Source: Pedobacter cryoconitis
GTDB lineage: Bacteria > Bacteroidota > Bacteroidia > Sphingobacteriales > Sphingobacteriaceae
Assembly (NCBI RefSeq): GCF_014207135.1
Contig: NZ_JACHCC010000004.1
Location: 248,001-312,000 of the forward strand
Reading direction: 5' to 3'
Length of the DNA stretch: 64,000 bases
The translations under genes were made by a program, and so were the position numbers. Shown here piece after piece: positions 10,037-17,977 of the stretch (the stretch's first letter is position 1; each line of letters starts with the position of its first letter). The notes beneath the pieces were generated by a model, which saw only the letters and a program-made list of their open reading frames with translations, was not told where the DNA came from and made no database searches.

Positions 10037-11512
10037 ATGAGAACAAAAAATATTTTTAATCCAAAGAAGTTAATGCTTCTGCTCTTTATAGGAGTCATTG
10101 GATTTTCGGGTTGCAAGAAGTTTTTAGACATTAACCAAAACCCCAATAACCCGGAGACGGCAGACCCGAACTTGCTTTTACCTACTGTAGAAGCATCTCT
10201 TGGTCAATTGATGGGTAATGGATTCCAGGTTTATGGTGGTATGTTCAGCCAATACTGGACACAAAGCCCTAACTCGTCACAGTATAAATTAATTGATCAG
10301 TACAATCTGAGAAATACAGATTTTGACCGTACCTGGTTAATTATCTACCGTAACGCATTACAAAATGCTCAATTAATTATCAACAGCAAGATTAGCGGTA
10401 TTCAGTATACTCAAGGTATGGCTTATATTTTAAAAGCATATACTTTCCAGGTAGCTACTGATGCATTTGGTGATATTCCTGTTGCTGATGCTTTACAAGG
10501 TGCTGCTGTAAATGCACCTAGATACCAGGCTCAGTCTGTAGTTTATGATAGTGTTTTTAACTACATTGACAAAGGTATGGCTTTACTTTCTACTACTGGT
10601 GCTGTTAATCCGGGAGCACAGGATATTTTATTCCAGGGTAGTACAGCTAAGTGGAAAGCATTTGCTAACACTTTAAAATTAAAAGCGTATTTGCGCCTTT
10701 CTAAAGTTAACCCTGCTAAAGCTAGCGCTGGTATTGCTGCATTATATGCTACCACTCCTGCTTTTGTTACGGCTGATGCTTCACTTAAATATATTGCAAT
10801 CGGTGGAAATGAAAACCCACTTTATAATGAAATGGTTGCATTAAAGCGTGTAGAAAACTTAGTTGCAAGTAATACTGCTGTTAAAGCATTTGTGAAAAAC
10901 AATGATACAAGGTTATTTAAATTCTATGATCCGATTGCATCAGCACCAGGTGTGATTACAGCAATTGATCAGGGAAGTTATCTTCAAAACTCAGGTAAAG
11001 TAGTTTCTCTGCCTTCGGCTTTAGTAGGTGCAAGTCCAAACATCGATGCTTCGGCAATCGCACCAGTAAAGTTAATCTCTGCTGCAGAGAGTGCTTTCCT
11101 TCAGGCTGAAGCTGTAGCCAGAGGATGGGCAGCTGGTGATGTAAACGGATTGTATACTCAGGGAATTACTGCTAGTTTCACAGCTACAGGTAACCCTGCG
11201 GATGCTCCTGCTTATATTGCAAACGCTCCGGACGGACAAGCTGCATTAACTGCTGCTGGTACTGTGGATGCAAAAGTTAAGGCGATCATTACCCAAAAAT
11301 ACTACGCAATGTGTGGTTTCCAGGGTTTTGAGGCATGGACTGAATATCGCAGAACAGGATATCCTGATTTCCTTGTGCCTTCTGTTGCTCAGGGAGCAGG
11401 ACAGATGCCACAAAGATTTTTATATGCAAGTAGCGAAGCACTTTCAAACGGAAATTACCCAGGTACAGTTCCTGCATCTACTCCGATGTGGTGGGCAACT
11501 ACTGGAAACTAA
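10037..11512 (+). CDS. SusD/RagB-like nutrient-binding lipoprotein (second copy)
   Basis: This 491-aa SusD-like_2 lipoprotein pairs with the preceding SusC. The lipobox is IGFSGCKKF near residue 26, followed by LDINQNPNNPETADP. Core motifs are KAYTFQVATDAFGDIPVADA at about residues 134-153 and TLKLKAYLRLSKVNP, and near the end FEAWTEYRRTGYP. Unlike the first locus, no accessory lipoproteins follow; a strong terminator comes 16 bases after the stop, so this is a two-gene SusCD operon. Confidence 0.93.
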   Translation: MRTKNIFNPKKLMLLLFIGVIGFSGCKKFLDINQNPNNPETADPNLLLPTVEASLGQLMGNGFQVYGGMFSQYWTQSPNSSQYKLIDQYNLRNTDFDRTWLIIYRNALQNAQLIINSKISGIQYTQGMAYILKAYTFQVATDAFGDIPVADALQGAAVNAPRYQAQSVVYDSVFNYIDKGMALLSTTGAVNPGAQDILFQGSTAKWKAFANTLKLKAYLRLSKVNPAKASAGIAALYATTPAFVTADASLKYIAIGGNENPLYNEMVALKRVENLVASNTAVKAFVKNNDTRLFKFYDPIASAPGVITAIDQGSYLQNSGKVVSLPSALVGASPNIDASAIAPVKLISAAESAFLQAEAVARGWAAGDVNGLYTQGITASFTATGNPADAPAYIANAPDGQAALTAAGTVDAKVKAIITQKYYAMCGFQGFEAWTEYRRTGYPDFLVPSVAQGAGQMPQRFLYASSEALSNGNYPGTVPASTPMWWATTGN

Positions 11513-11528
11513 TTTTAGGTTGTAACAT

Positions 11529-11565
11529 AAAAAAAGAGGTCATCGTTACGATGACCTCTTTTTTT
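11529..11565. terminator. Bidirectional terminator between convergent genes
   Basis: A perfect GAGGTCATCG/CGATGACCTC stem with a 3-base TTA loop is flanked by seven A residues on the left and seven T residues on the right. It can therefore end transcription in both directions, for the second SusD on the plus strand and the S66 peptidase on the minus strand. Confidence 0.92.
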
Positions 11566-11585
11566 ATGTCTGTATTTTCAGCTCT

Positions 11586-12485
11586 TTATTTATAAGATAA
11601 GCTGACATCGGCATCACCGACTTTAAGAACTGCCGTCCTCCCGATTATCATTGCCCTGTTATCTTCAATATGGCCAACCGGGAAATTATAACAAACCGGA
11701 TAGTCATATTCTTTTACTATCTCCATAACGACCTCTTCTGGAGTTTGTCCGAAAGGCGTGTCTTCAGGCTTGATCTCATTGAAGGCCCCTACAATCAGAC
11801 CCTTCAGACCAGCTAGTTTTCCACTGCGTTTCAGCATTCTTAACATCCGGTCAATCGTGTATTCATATTCCCCTACATCCTCTAAAAACAGGATTTTATT
11901 GCTGTAATCCATAGCAGATACCGAACCTTCCATCGCGACCAGCAAAGACAGATTTCCGCCGATTATTATACCTTCAGCCTGGCCTGACCGGTTTGGAAAA
12001 GAACTCGTATAGCTATAACTAATTTCCTCCCCGAAAAGGGCTCTTCTCAGACTTTCCAAAGACCCAGTGGTTGCCTTTTCAAAAGAGACCGGCATTTGGC
12101 CGTGAATACTTTGAGTTTGTAATGCCCCCATCAAATGAGAAAGTAGTGCAGTCGTATCGCTGAATCCCGAGATCCACTTGGGATTGTCATTAAACTTCGT
12201 GAAGTCCAGTTTATCAATAATCCGGATACCACCATATCCTCCCCTGGCGGCAAGAATAGCCTTGATACTATCATCATCCAGGAAAGATTGTATATCAGCC
12301 GCCCTTAGATTATCATCTCCTGCAAATTGATAATGAGCAGCAGAAACACTTTTACCTGTAATCACCTGGAGCCCCCATCCTTCTAATATGGCTATTGCCG
12401 GAGCTATAGAATTCTTTAATTTATTTGCGGGACAAACAATAGCAATTTTGTCTCCCTTTTTTAGGTGGGCCGGCTGTTTAATCAT
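11586..12485 (-). CDS. ldcA: LD-carboxypeptidase (peptidase family S66)
   Basis: This 299-aa cytoplasmic serine peptidase likely trims the terminal D-Ala from murein tetrapeptides during cell-wall recycling. The family's Ser-Glu-His triad can be placed: the nucleophile Ser in [12 protein letters not shown], Glu in [14 protein letters not shown] and His in [12 protein letters not shown]. The N-terminal substrate region has [12 protein letters not shown] and [12 protein letters not shown] chose the ATG at 12485; an in-frame ATG at 12509 would add eight residues but would lie in the region that also holds the metG promoter. It is divergent from metG. The related microcin-immunity protein MccF has the same fold, so the exact substrate is inferred. 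Confidence 0.85.
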   Translation of the reverse strand: MIKQPAHLKKGDKIAIVCPANKLKNSIAPAIAILEGWGLQVITGKSVSAAHYQFAGDDNLRAADIQSFLDDDSIKAILAARGGYGGIRIIDKLDFTKFNDNPKWISGFSDTTALLSHLMGALQTQSIHGQMPVSFEKATTGSLESLRRALFGEEISYSYTSSFPNRSGQAEGIIIGGNLSLLVAMEGSVSAMDYSNKILFLEDVGEYEYTIDRMLRMLKRSGKLAGLKGLIVGAFNEIKPEDTPFGQTPEEVVMEIVKEYDYPVCYNFPVGHIEDNRAMIIGRTAVLKVGDADVSLSYK

Positions 12486-12497
12486 AGGTAAAACACT

Positions 12498-12505
12498 TAT
12501 CTTTG
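12498..12505 (+). promoter_or_regulatory. -7 box of a likely metG promoter
   Basis: TATCTTTG matches the Bacteroidetes -7 consensus TAnnTTTG and lies 20 bases before the TTG start of metG. The -33 TTTG partner is poor here (TGTT at about 12475). Confidence 0.5.
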
Positions 12506-12525
12506 ACAAAATAATAAAAATAGTT

Positions 12526-14634
12526 TTGGATAACAGTAAAATAAAAAGATATACCGTTACGGCAGCATTGCCTTATACGAATGGTCCTGTACATATCGGA
12601 CATTTAGCTGGTGTTTATTTACCTGCGGATACTTACGTGCGTTATCTCCGTTCCAATAAAAGAGATGTTAAATTTGTTTGTGGTTCGGATGAAAATGGAG
12701 TTCCTATTACTTTAAAGGCTAAAAAGGAAGGTGTTAGTCCACAAGTTGTCGTGGATAAATACCACAAAATTATAGGTGATTCATTTAAAGAATTCGGTGT
12801 GTCTTTTGACATCTATCACCGGACTTCTTCCGAAATGCATCATCAAACTGCTTCGGATTTTTTCAAAACACTTTATGATAAGGGTGTTTTTACAGAAGAA
12901 GTGACTGAACAGTATTATGACGAGAAGGCTCAGACTTTTCTTGCCGATCGTTATATCACCGGAACATGTCCGAAATGCGGTAATGAAAATGCGTATGGTG
13001 ATCAGTGTGAGAATTGCGGAAGTACTTTAAATGCAACTGACCTGATTAATCCAAAATCTACTTTATCAGGAGAGCCTCCGATACGTAAAGAGACAAAAAA
13101 CTGGTTCCTGCCTTTAGAGAAGTACGAAGCGCAGTTAAGAACTTATATAGAAGGACATCAGGAATGGAAACCAAATGTTTATGGTCAGTGTCAGAGCTGG
13201 CTGAATGCTGGTTTGCAGCCAAGGGCGATGACAAGAGATCTGGATTGGGGTATCAAAGTCCCTGTGAAAGATGCTGAAGGCAAGGTATTATATGTTTGGT
13301 TTGACGCACCTATCGGTTATATCTCTGCTACCAAAGAATTATTTGCCTTTGGAGGAGTAGAAGGTGTAAATCCAAGAGCAGACGAGTATTATCTGCAAAA
13401 AGATAAGGTCGTAAAAGGAAACTGGGAAGACTATTGGAAGGATGAGTCAACTAAGCTGGTCCATTTCATCGGAAAAGACAATATCGTATTCCACTGTATA
13501 ATTTTCCCGGCGATGTTAATGGCTCATGGCGATTATATCCTTGCTGATAATGTTCCTGCAAACGAATTCCTGAACCTGGAAGGACAGAAAATCTCCACGT
13601 CTAAAAACTGGGCAGTATGGTTGCATGAATATCTGACTGAGTTTAAGGATAAACAGGATGTGTTGCGTTATGTATTAACTGCAACTGCTCCTGAAACTAA
13701 GGATAATGACTTTACCTGGAAAGATTTCCAAGCCAGAAATAACAATGAATTAGTTGCCGTATTAGGTAATTTCATTAACAGGGTAGTTGTCTTGACCCAG
13801 AAGTATTTTGGTGGTCAGGTGCCGGCTATAACAGCGCTGAATGAACAGGATCAGCAGGTCATTGATGAACTTGCATCCTATCCGGATAAAATATCAGCTT
13901 CTATCGAAGCTTATCGTTTCAGAGAGGCTTTAACCGAAGTGATGAATGTGGCGCGCCTGGGTAATAAATATCTGGCAGAAACTGAGCCATGGAAAGTTAT
14001 AAAAACTGATGAAGACAGGGTGAAAACAATCCTGAATATCAGTTTACAGATTGTAGCCAGTCTGGAGATCCTGGTAGAACCATTTTTACCTTTCACGGCT
14101 GATAAATTGGTGAAGATGCTGAATTCTCCTGGTCATTTATGGGCAGATGCTGGTAAAATGGATTTATTGCCAGAAGGTCACCAGTTGAACGAACCGGCTT
14201 TATTATTCGAAAAAGTAGAAGATACGGAGGTTCAGGCGCAGATTGATAAATTGAATCAAAGCAAGGAAGAAAATATCAAAGCTAACATCGTAGTTACCCC
14301 TGCTAAAGAGAATATAGATTTTGATCAGTTTAGCGCAGTAGATATCCGTGTCGCTACGATCATTGCAGCCGAAAAGGTAGAAAAGACTAAAAAATTACTG
14401 AAACTGACATTGGATACTGGTATAGATGAGCGTACGGTTGTTTCAGGAATAGCAGAGTATTTTACTCCTGAAGAGGTAGTTGGTCAGCAGGTTAGCTTAC
14501 TTATTAATCTTGCACCAAGAGAAATTAAAGGAATTTTATCTCAGGGAATGATTTTAATGTCTGAAAATTCAGATGGAAAACTTACTTTTGTGTCGCCTTT
14601 ACAAAACCATGCGAATGGAAGCGTAATCAGGTAA
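12526..14634 (+). CDS. metG: Methionine--tRNA ligase (TTG start)
   Basis: This 702-aa enzyme charges tRNA-Met in the cytoplasm. The class I HIGH motif is at about residues 23-26 ([10 protein letters not shown]), the zinc knuckle Cys pairs at about 148/151 and 161/164 (CPKCGN, CENC), and the KMSKS equivalent is KISTS at about 355-359. A C-terminal Trbp111-like tRNA-binding domain spans about 597-702 ([15 protein letters not shown]), so this is the longer, dimerising form. The frame is open back to an ATG at 12388, but those 46 codons run antisense to the peptidase and lie before the -7 box. The TTG at 12526 gives [19 protein letters not shown], the natural N-terminus of the family. tRNA-Arg follows five bases after the stop. 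Confidence 0.95.
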   Translation: MDNSKIKRYTVTAALPYTNGPVHIGHLAGVYLPADTYVRYLRSNKRDVKFVCGSDENGVPITLKAKKEGVSPQVVVDKYHKIIGDSFKEFGVSFDIYHRTSSEMHHQTASDFFKTLYDKGVFTEEVTEQYYDEKAQTFLADRYITGTCPKCGNENAYGDQCENCGSTLNATDLINPKSTLSGEPPIRKETKNWFLPLEKYEAQLRTYIEGHQEWKPNVYGQCQSWLNAGLQPRAMTRDLDWGIKVPVKDAEGKVLYVWFDAPIGYISATKELFAFGGVEGVNPRADEYYLQKDKVVKGNWEDYWKDESTKLVHFIGKDNIVFHCIIFPAMLMAHGDYILADNVPANEFLNLEGQKISTSKNWAVWLHEYLTEFKDKQDVLRYVLTATAPETKDNDFTWKDFQARNNNELVAVLGNFINRVVVLTQKYFGGQVPAITALNEQDQQVIDELASYPDKISASIEAYRFREALTEVMNVARLGNKYLAETEPWKVIKTDEDRVKTILNISLQIVASLEILVEPFLPFTADKLVKMLNSPGHLWADAGKMDLLPEGHQLNEPALLFEKVEDTEVQAQIDKLNQSKEENIKANIVVTPAKENIDFDQFSAVDIRVATIIAAEKVEKTKKLLKLTLDTGIDERTVVSGIAEYFTPEEVVGQQVSLLINLAPREIKGILSQGMILMSENSDGKLTFVSPLQNHANGSVIR

Positions 14635-14638
14635 TACA

Positions 14639-14710
14639 GGTCCCGTAGTTCAACGGATAGAATAGAAGTTTCCTAAACTTTAGATATGAGTTCGATTCTC
14701 GTCGGGACCA
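14639..14710 (+). tRNA. tRNA-Arg (anticodon CCT)
   Basis: A complete 72-base cloverleaf can be folded. The acceptor stem is GGTCCCG/CGGGACC, the D arm GTTC/GAAT, the anticodon stem GAAGT/ACTTT closing the loop TTCCTAA with CCT at positions 34-36, and the T arm ATGAG/CTCGT around TTCGATT. The discriminator base is A and the CCA end is not separately encoded. It reads AGG arginine codons. It lies five bases after metG and has its own terminator 10 bases downstream. Confidence 0.93.
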
Positions 14711-14750
14711 CGGATTTAGCCAGCAGTTGTATATAACTGCTGGTTTTTTT
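14703..14750. repeat. Repeat A, copy 1: tRNA-Arg 3' end plus terminator
   Basis: The last bases of the tRNA and its terminator are repeated imperfectly at 16744-16790, 2,041 bases downstream. The first 16 aligned bases differ at three positions, and a GTATATAACTGCTG core is identical. The remaining sequence from 14751 to 15105 (about 355 bases) holds nothing else I recognise. Confidence 0.75.
14720..14750 (+). terminator. Terminator after tRNA-Arg
   Basis: CCAGCAGTT and AACTGCTGG form a perfect 9-bp stem around GTATAT, followed by seven T residues. A degenerate copy of this hairpin occurs at about 16761-16790. Confidence 0.88.
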
Positions 14751-15105
14751 GCTTCAAGGGGTTTGAAAAGGGGCAAGTAAATTTGAGGAGGTTTGATTTG
14801 AGATGATCAGTATCAGAATTTCATCTCCAGTTTTTTGCTTTCATCAAAGAGGTTTTCTCAATCATCAAAGATGACCTCCAGATCTCAAAGAAAGGGAATC
14901 CAGGTATAGCCAGAATTTATTTTAAATATTTTTTTGAGCATAATTCTTTGACGCCGTAGGAATTGGTGGTTTTTATGTAAGCAGTGTTCAATTCGAGACC
15001 TTAAAGGTCCCTTCATTTACTCGCCAAGTGGGGAAATGATGAATTATAGTATGGTAATATGTAAGTAAATGATCTTTTAACGGCAACAAGTCTTAACTTT
15101 ATCCT

Positions 15106-16011
15106 ATGAAGAAGATATTATTAACACTTGCTATAATAATAGCTGGTTATTCAACATATGCGCAGTATTTGCCGTTAACTGCAGGAAGTAATTATCCTTT
15201 GACTGGGACTCTATTCTCTAACAACGTGGAAGCCATTAGGCTTAGCGGTAACAATGTCTACTTGTCAGCTTTTGATTATGTAAATGTGCTAAGGACAGGG
15301 TATTTGCAATTTAACCCGGGTGGTTCGATTATTTTAGGTGCCGATAATGCAAGCAGCATAGCTTTAACAGGAGCCAATGTCGGCATTGGAACAATAAATC
15401 CACAAGGAAAGTTTGACGTGTATGATGGTAATGGAACCAATGTCATTGCGTACTTTGGAGCAAATAATATCATCAATGCAAAAGGCCTGTACTTAAGTCG
15501 TCCCACTGTCAACACTAATCCTGTAAATATTCAAGGTTCGCAAGTAGGCGTTGGTCGTACAGATATCTCTTTACAAGCTGAAGGTGGGAATGTAGGTATT
15601 GGGACATCGAATCCACAAGGTCATAAGCTTGCAGTCAACGGAGATATTATTGCGACCTCTGTGATCGTGAAATTATATGGGAATTGGCCAGATTATGTCT
15701 TTAAACCAACCTATCACCTCCCGTTGCTAACCGAAGTCAAAGCCTATATTGATCATAATCAACGTTTACCGGATATGCCATCTGAACAAGAAGTTACCAA
15801 GGAAGGTATCAACTTAGGTGAGATAGTTAAGCTACAAACCAAGAAGATTGAAGAGTTAACACTTTACTTGATTGAGAAGGAGCAGCAGATAAACGAGATC
15901 AATGAAAAACAACGGACCCAAGATGCAAAAGATCAGAAGTTACAAGAACAGCTTAAGACAATGCAGGATCAACTTAATAACATTATGAATCCGAAAACAA
16001 AGGCAGAATAA
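15106..16011 (+). CDS. Secreted tail-fibre-like protein with C-terminal coiled coil
   Basis: This 301-aa protein has a signal peptide ending near residue 19 (GYSTYAQ). Its middle carries repeated VGIGT-x-NPQG motifs typical of Bacteroidetes fibre-like proteins (about residues 90-96 and 165-171). It ends in a conserved domain, NWPDYVFKPTYHLPLLTEVK at about 191-210, followed by LPDMPSEQEVTKEG and a long coiled coil from about residue 240 (KKIEELTLYLIEKEQQ). The C-terminal part is paralogous to that of the gene at 17978-19138. Such proteins are often annotated as tail-fibre domain proteins although no phage genes are near. A surface or secreted role is likely; the exact function is unknown. Confidence 0.65.
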   Translation: MKKILLTLAIIIAGYSTYAQYLPLTAGSNYPLTGTLFSNNVEAIRLSGNNVYLSAFDYVNVLRTGYLQFNPGGSIILGADNASSIALTGANVGIGTINPQGKFDVYDGNGTNVIAYFGANNIINAKGLYLSRPTVNTNPVNIQGSQVGVGRTDISLQAEGGNVGIGTSNPQGHKLAVNGDIIATSVIVKLYGNWPDYVFKPTYHLPLLTEVKAYIDHNQRLPDMPSEQEVTKEGINLGEIVKLQTKKIEELTLYLIEKEQQINEINEKQRTQDAKDQKLQEQLKTMQDQLNNIMNPKTKAE

Positions 16012-16181
16012 TTCTGAATTGTTGATTTTTTGAGAGCGTACTCTACTTAGTAGTAATTGTCTTTTAGTTTTTCAACACCTTCCTTTCCATAAAGCTGATA
16101 TTGAAGGCTTGTTAAGCGAATAAATGGCTACATTCCTAACTTGTTTTTGCTGTCCAGAAATGTTAAAAGGGGCATTAAAAG

Positions 16182-16208
16182 TTCGATTGTGGTCTCGTCC
16201 ACTCCACA
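16182..16208. repeat. Repeat B, copy 1: tRNA T-arm-like fragment
   Basis: TTCGATTGTGGTCTCGTCCA begins a 27-base segment that recurs at 16906-16932 with three mismatches. The TTCGATT start is the T-loop sequence of the upstream tRNA-Arg. No complete tRNA can be folded here. The rest of 16012-16484 contains the hairpins listed separately and no gene I can support. Confidence 0.6.
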
Positions 16209-16216
16209 TTGACATC

Positions 16217-16260
16217 AAACACAGCGGAAGTTCCTAACGGAACTTCCGCTGTTTGTATTT
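16217..16260 (+). terminator. Strong hairpin after tRNA-like fragment
   Basis: A perfect 13-bp stem (16222-16234 with 16239-16251) with a 4-base TAAC loop is followed by a T-rich tract. It lies just downstream of the tRNA-like fragment, the same order as in a real tRNA plus terminator, which suggests a tRNA-gene relic. Its base is flanked by partly pairing CAAAC/GTTTG. Confidence 0.7.
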
Positions 16261-16429
16261 ACGGCCGGTTTTAGGTATTACTCTATATACATAATACTTA
16301 TACTAACGGCACTCACCCTATTATGTGCCAGATTTTGGTGAAATTGACAGCGAGAAATGGCTATAGCATGCTGTAACTGCAACGATGCATTTACACTTTA
16401 CATTCAATAAAAAGGCGTGTTTATTTTAA

Positions 16430-16462
16430 AAAGTTATTTAATATTATTTATTAAATAACTTT
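16430..16462. repeat. Perfect 12-bp AT-rich inverted repeat before orphan gene
   Basis: AAAGTTATTTAA at 16430-16441 is mirrored by TTAAATAACTTT at 16451-16462 around a 9-base AT centre. It ends 22 bases before the ATG of the 84-aa gene. It could be an operator or a promoter-proximal hairpin; it has no T-tail placement typical of a terminator. Confidence 0.6.
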
Positions 16463-16484
16463 ACTTCTTAAATTCTATAATGAT

Positions 16485-16739
16485 ATGAACATTGACGAGA
16501 TTGAAAAAGGATTAAATCAATTTCCGGCAGAATACCAACAAGTATTGCAAGCTATTCTGAATATCTCTATTAAAAATCAAGCAATGATAGAGGCTTTACT
16601 TGGTTTACAAATTGAACTGCAGGGTGGTAGAGATATGGCTGATAAATTATCATTGCATAAAAATATTGAAAGTAAGATAAACGATCGCTTGTCGGTAATT
16701 CAAATTGAAATAGCAAGTAAGTTCAACCAGGAAGATTAA
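16485..16739 (+). CDS. Small hypothetical protein
   Basis: The predicted product is 84 aa, acidic to neutral, largely helical, with no signal peptide, transmembrane segment or Cys. It starts NIDEIEKGLNQFPAEYQQVL and contains MIEALLGLQIELQGG in the middle and a Lys/Ile-rich C-terminal helix. I do not recognise a family. It lies between repeats of the tRNA-Arg 3' end and has a perfect inverted repeat just upstream, so it may be a leftover of an integrated element. Its stop is five bases before repeat A copy 2. Confidence 0.55.
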   Translation: MNIDEIEKGLNQFPAEYQQVLQAILNISIKNQAMIEALLGLQIELQGGRDMADKLSLHKNIESKINDRLSVIQIEIASKFNQED

Positions 16740-16743
16740 GCAT

Positions 16744-16790
16744 CGGGGCTACAGATTTAGCCAGTTGGTGTATATAACTGCTGCTTTTTT
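16744..16790. repeat. Repeat A, copy 2: degenerate tRNA-Arg 3' end plus terminator
   Basis: This segment matches 14703-14750 at most positions, including ATTTAGCCAG and GTATATAACTGCTG, then a T run. The hairpin stem is partly broken (CCAGTTGG on the left arm), so it may no longer terminate well. Confidence 0.7.
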
Positions 16791-16905
16791 GTTTAAAGGG
16801 GTTTCACTTACCGACATGTAGTAACAATATTAATTATGTAATTTGTAGCAATAATTAATGATGCGAATAATTATTATCCAATACATTTTTAATGCGTATA
16901 AAGAA

Positions 16906-16932
16906 TTCGATTGTGGTCTCATCCATTCAACA
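16906..16932. repeat. Repeat B, copy 2: tRNA T-arm-like fragment
   Basis: This repeats 16182-16208 with three mismatches in 27 bases. The region 16791-16990 around it has no gene that I can see. Confidence 0.6.
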
Positions 16933-16990
16933 AAGCCTTTAGACGATTGCCCCTCTGTGATTAAATTAAAAGGGACCAAGGTTTGAAGCT

Positions 16991-17752
16991 TTAACCAGTG
17001 ATGCCGAAAGGAGCTGTCATCCTTGTTGTAATTCGTAAAAACCCTTCTTTAAGCCGGTAAAGCTTCGCATCGTTGTTAAATAGATTTATCTCAAATTTGG
17101 CTTCTACTAAATACCGGTTGTCTCCCAGTTTTTCAACTCTGGTAATTTCAAAATTTGAATTATCCTGAATATCTTTTTTTAATCCCGATCTGATTAATAT
17201 TGAAAAACCTGGGATGTTGGAAGTTAACCCATCTTTCATGTCATTTCCACGGAACTTAATTGAAATTCCATCCATTGTGTTTTCCTTTTCGAGGTCGACA
17301 GCAAATGATTGTTTGCCCAATTTAAAAAGGTTGTAATAATCTTTTGGGGTTAACATCACAGGGCCACCCTGAAGTTGGCTGTCGTTAAACTTCTTTGTGA
17401 ATAAGATCTCAAAATCATCTCCCCCTTTACTGGACTGAAAGCCACGGGATACAGAATACAGAGTCGAGTCTTTTGCTCCGTACCAATAATATCCACCAGT
17501 CTGATAAGCTAATTTTCCTCCTTCGATAACTGTTGGGGAGGACTTTATATTTAAGGGTTGGTTGCCTATCCCAGAGCTATATCGATTATTTAATACATAT
17601 TGTTTTTCATTTATAGTAAAGGAAACGCTGTCATTGTAATACGCAATTTTTTTATCAACCGGATTAGGTGTAGTCTCATTATTGGTTTTTTTACAAGCGA
17701 CGATGGAAATCAGTGCTATGGCTAACACTGAGTAACGTTTTATATTTTTCAT
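16991..17752 (-). CDS. Hypothetical lipoprotein
   Basis: This 253-aa protein has a lipoprotein signal with lipobox ISIVACKKT near residue 20 and a Thr/Asn-rich linker, so it is probably membrane-anchored. The mature part is beta-rich and starts with YYNDSVSFTINEKQYVLNN. I do not recognise the family; single-copy lipoproteins like this are common in Sphingobacteriaceae. A TATTTTTG box (17758-17765 on the minus strand) lies only five bases before its ATG. It is divergent from the fibre-like gene at 17978. Confidence 0.65.
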   Translation of the reverse strand: MKNIKRYSVLAIALISIVACKKTNNETTPNPVDKKIAYYNDSVSFTINEKQYVLNNRYSSGIGNQPLNIKSSPTVIEGGKLAYQTGGYYWYGAKDSTLYSVSRGFQSSKGGDDFEILFTKKFNDSQLQGGPVMLTPKDYYNLFKLGKQSFAVDLEKENTMDGISIKFRGNDMKDGLTSNIPGFSILIRSGLKKDIQDNSNFEITRVEKLGDNRYLVEAKFEINLFNNDAKLYRLKEGFLRITTRMTAPFGITG

Positions 17753-17949
17753 GTGAGCAAAAATAGAAACAAATAATCTATTAATCGCGATACTTTTATC
17801 TAGGTTGAAATTATTTGTACGACAGAGTTAAATTAGGCTCTGATAGTCTAATGACAATTAATAGAGGCATGAAAAGTTTAATCCCGGCTTCTGTTACTTC
17901 GATTCGCGAAAGCGTAGAGAGTTAAATATCTTAAACAGTTATAGAAAAG

Positions 17950-17957
17950 TATCTTTG
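17950..17957 (+). promoter_or_regulatory. -7 box of a likely promoter
   Basis: TATCTTTG matches TAnnTTTG and lies 20 bases before the ATG at 17978. No good TTTG is found 19-21 bases upstream, so the match is one-sided. Confidence 0.45.
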
Positions 17958-17977
17958 AGCGATCTAATTAAATTTAA

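Noticed and set aside
465..11512. Polysaccharide utilisation locus with a defined glycan target
   Set aside because: No glycoside hydrolase, lyase or esterase lies beside the SusCD genes; the GH25 gene is 14 kb away and cuts peptidoglycan.
12388..12525. N-terminal extension of metG from the ATG at 12388
   Set aside because: It is antisense to the S66 peptidase, has no MetRS homology, and precedes the -7 box; the TTG at 12526 fits better.
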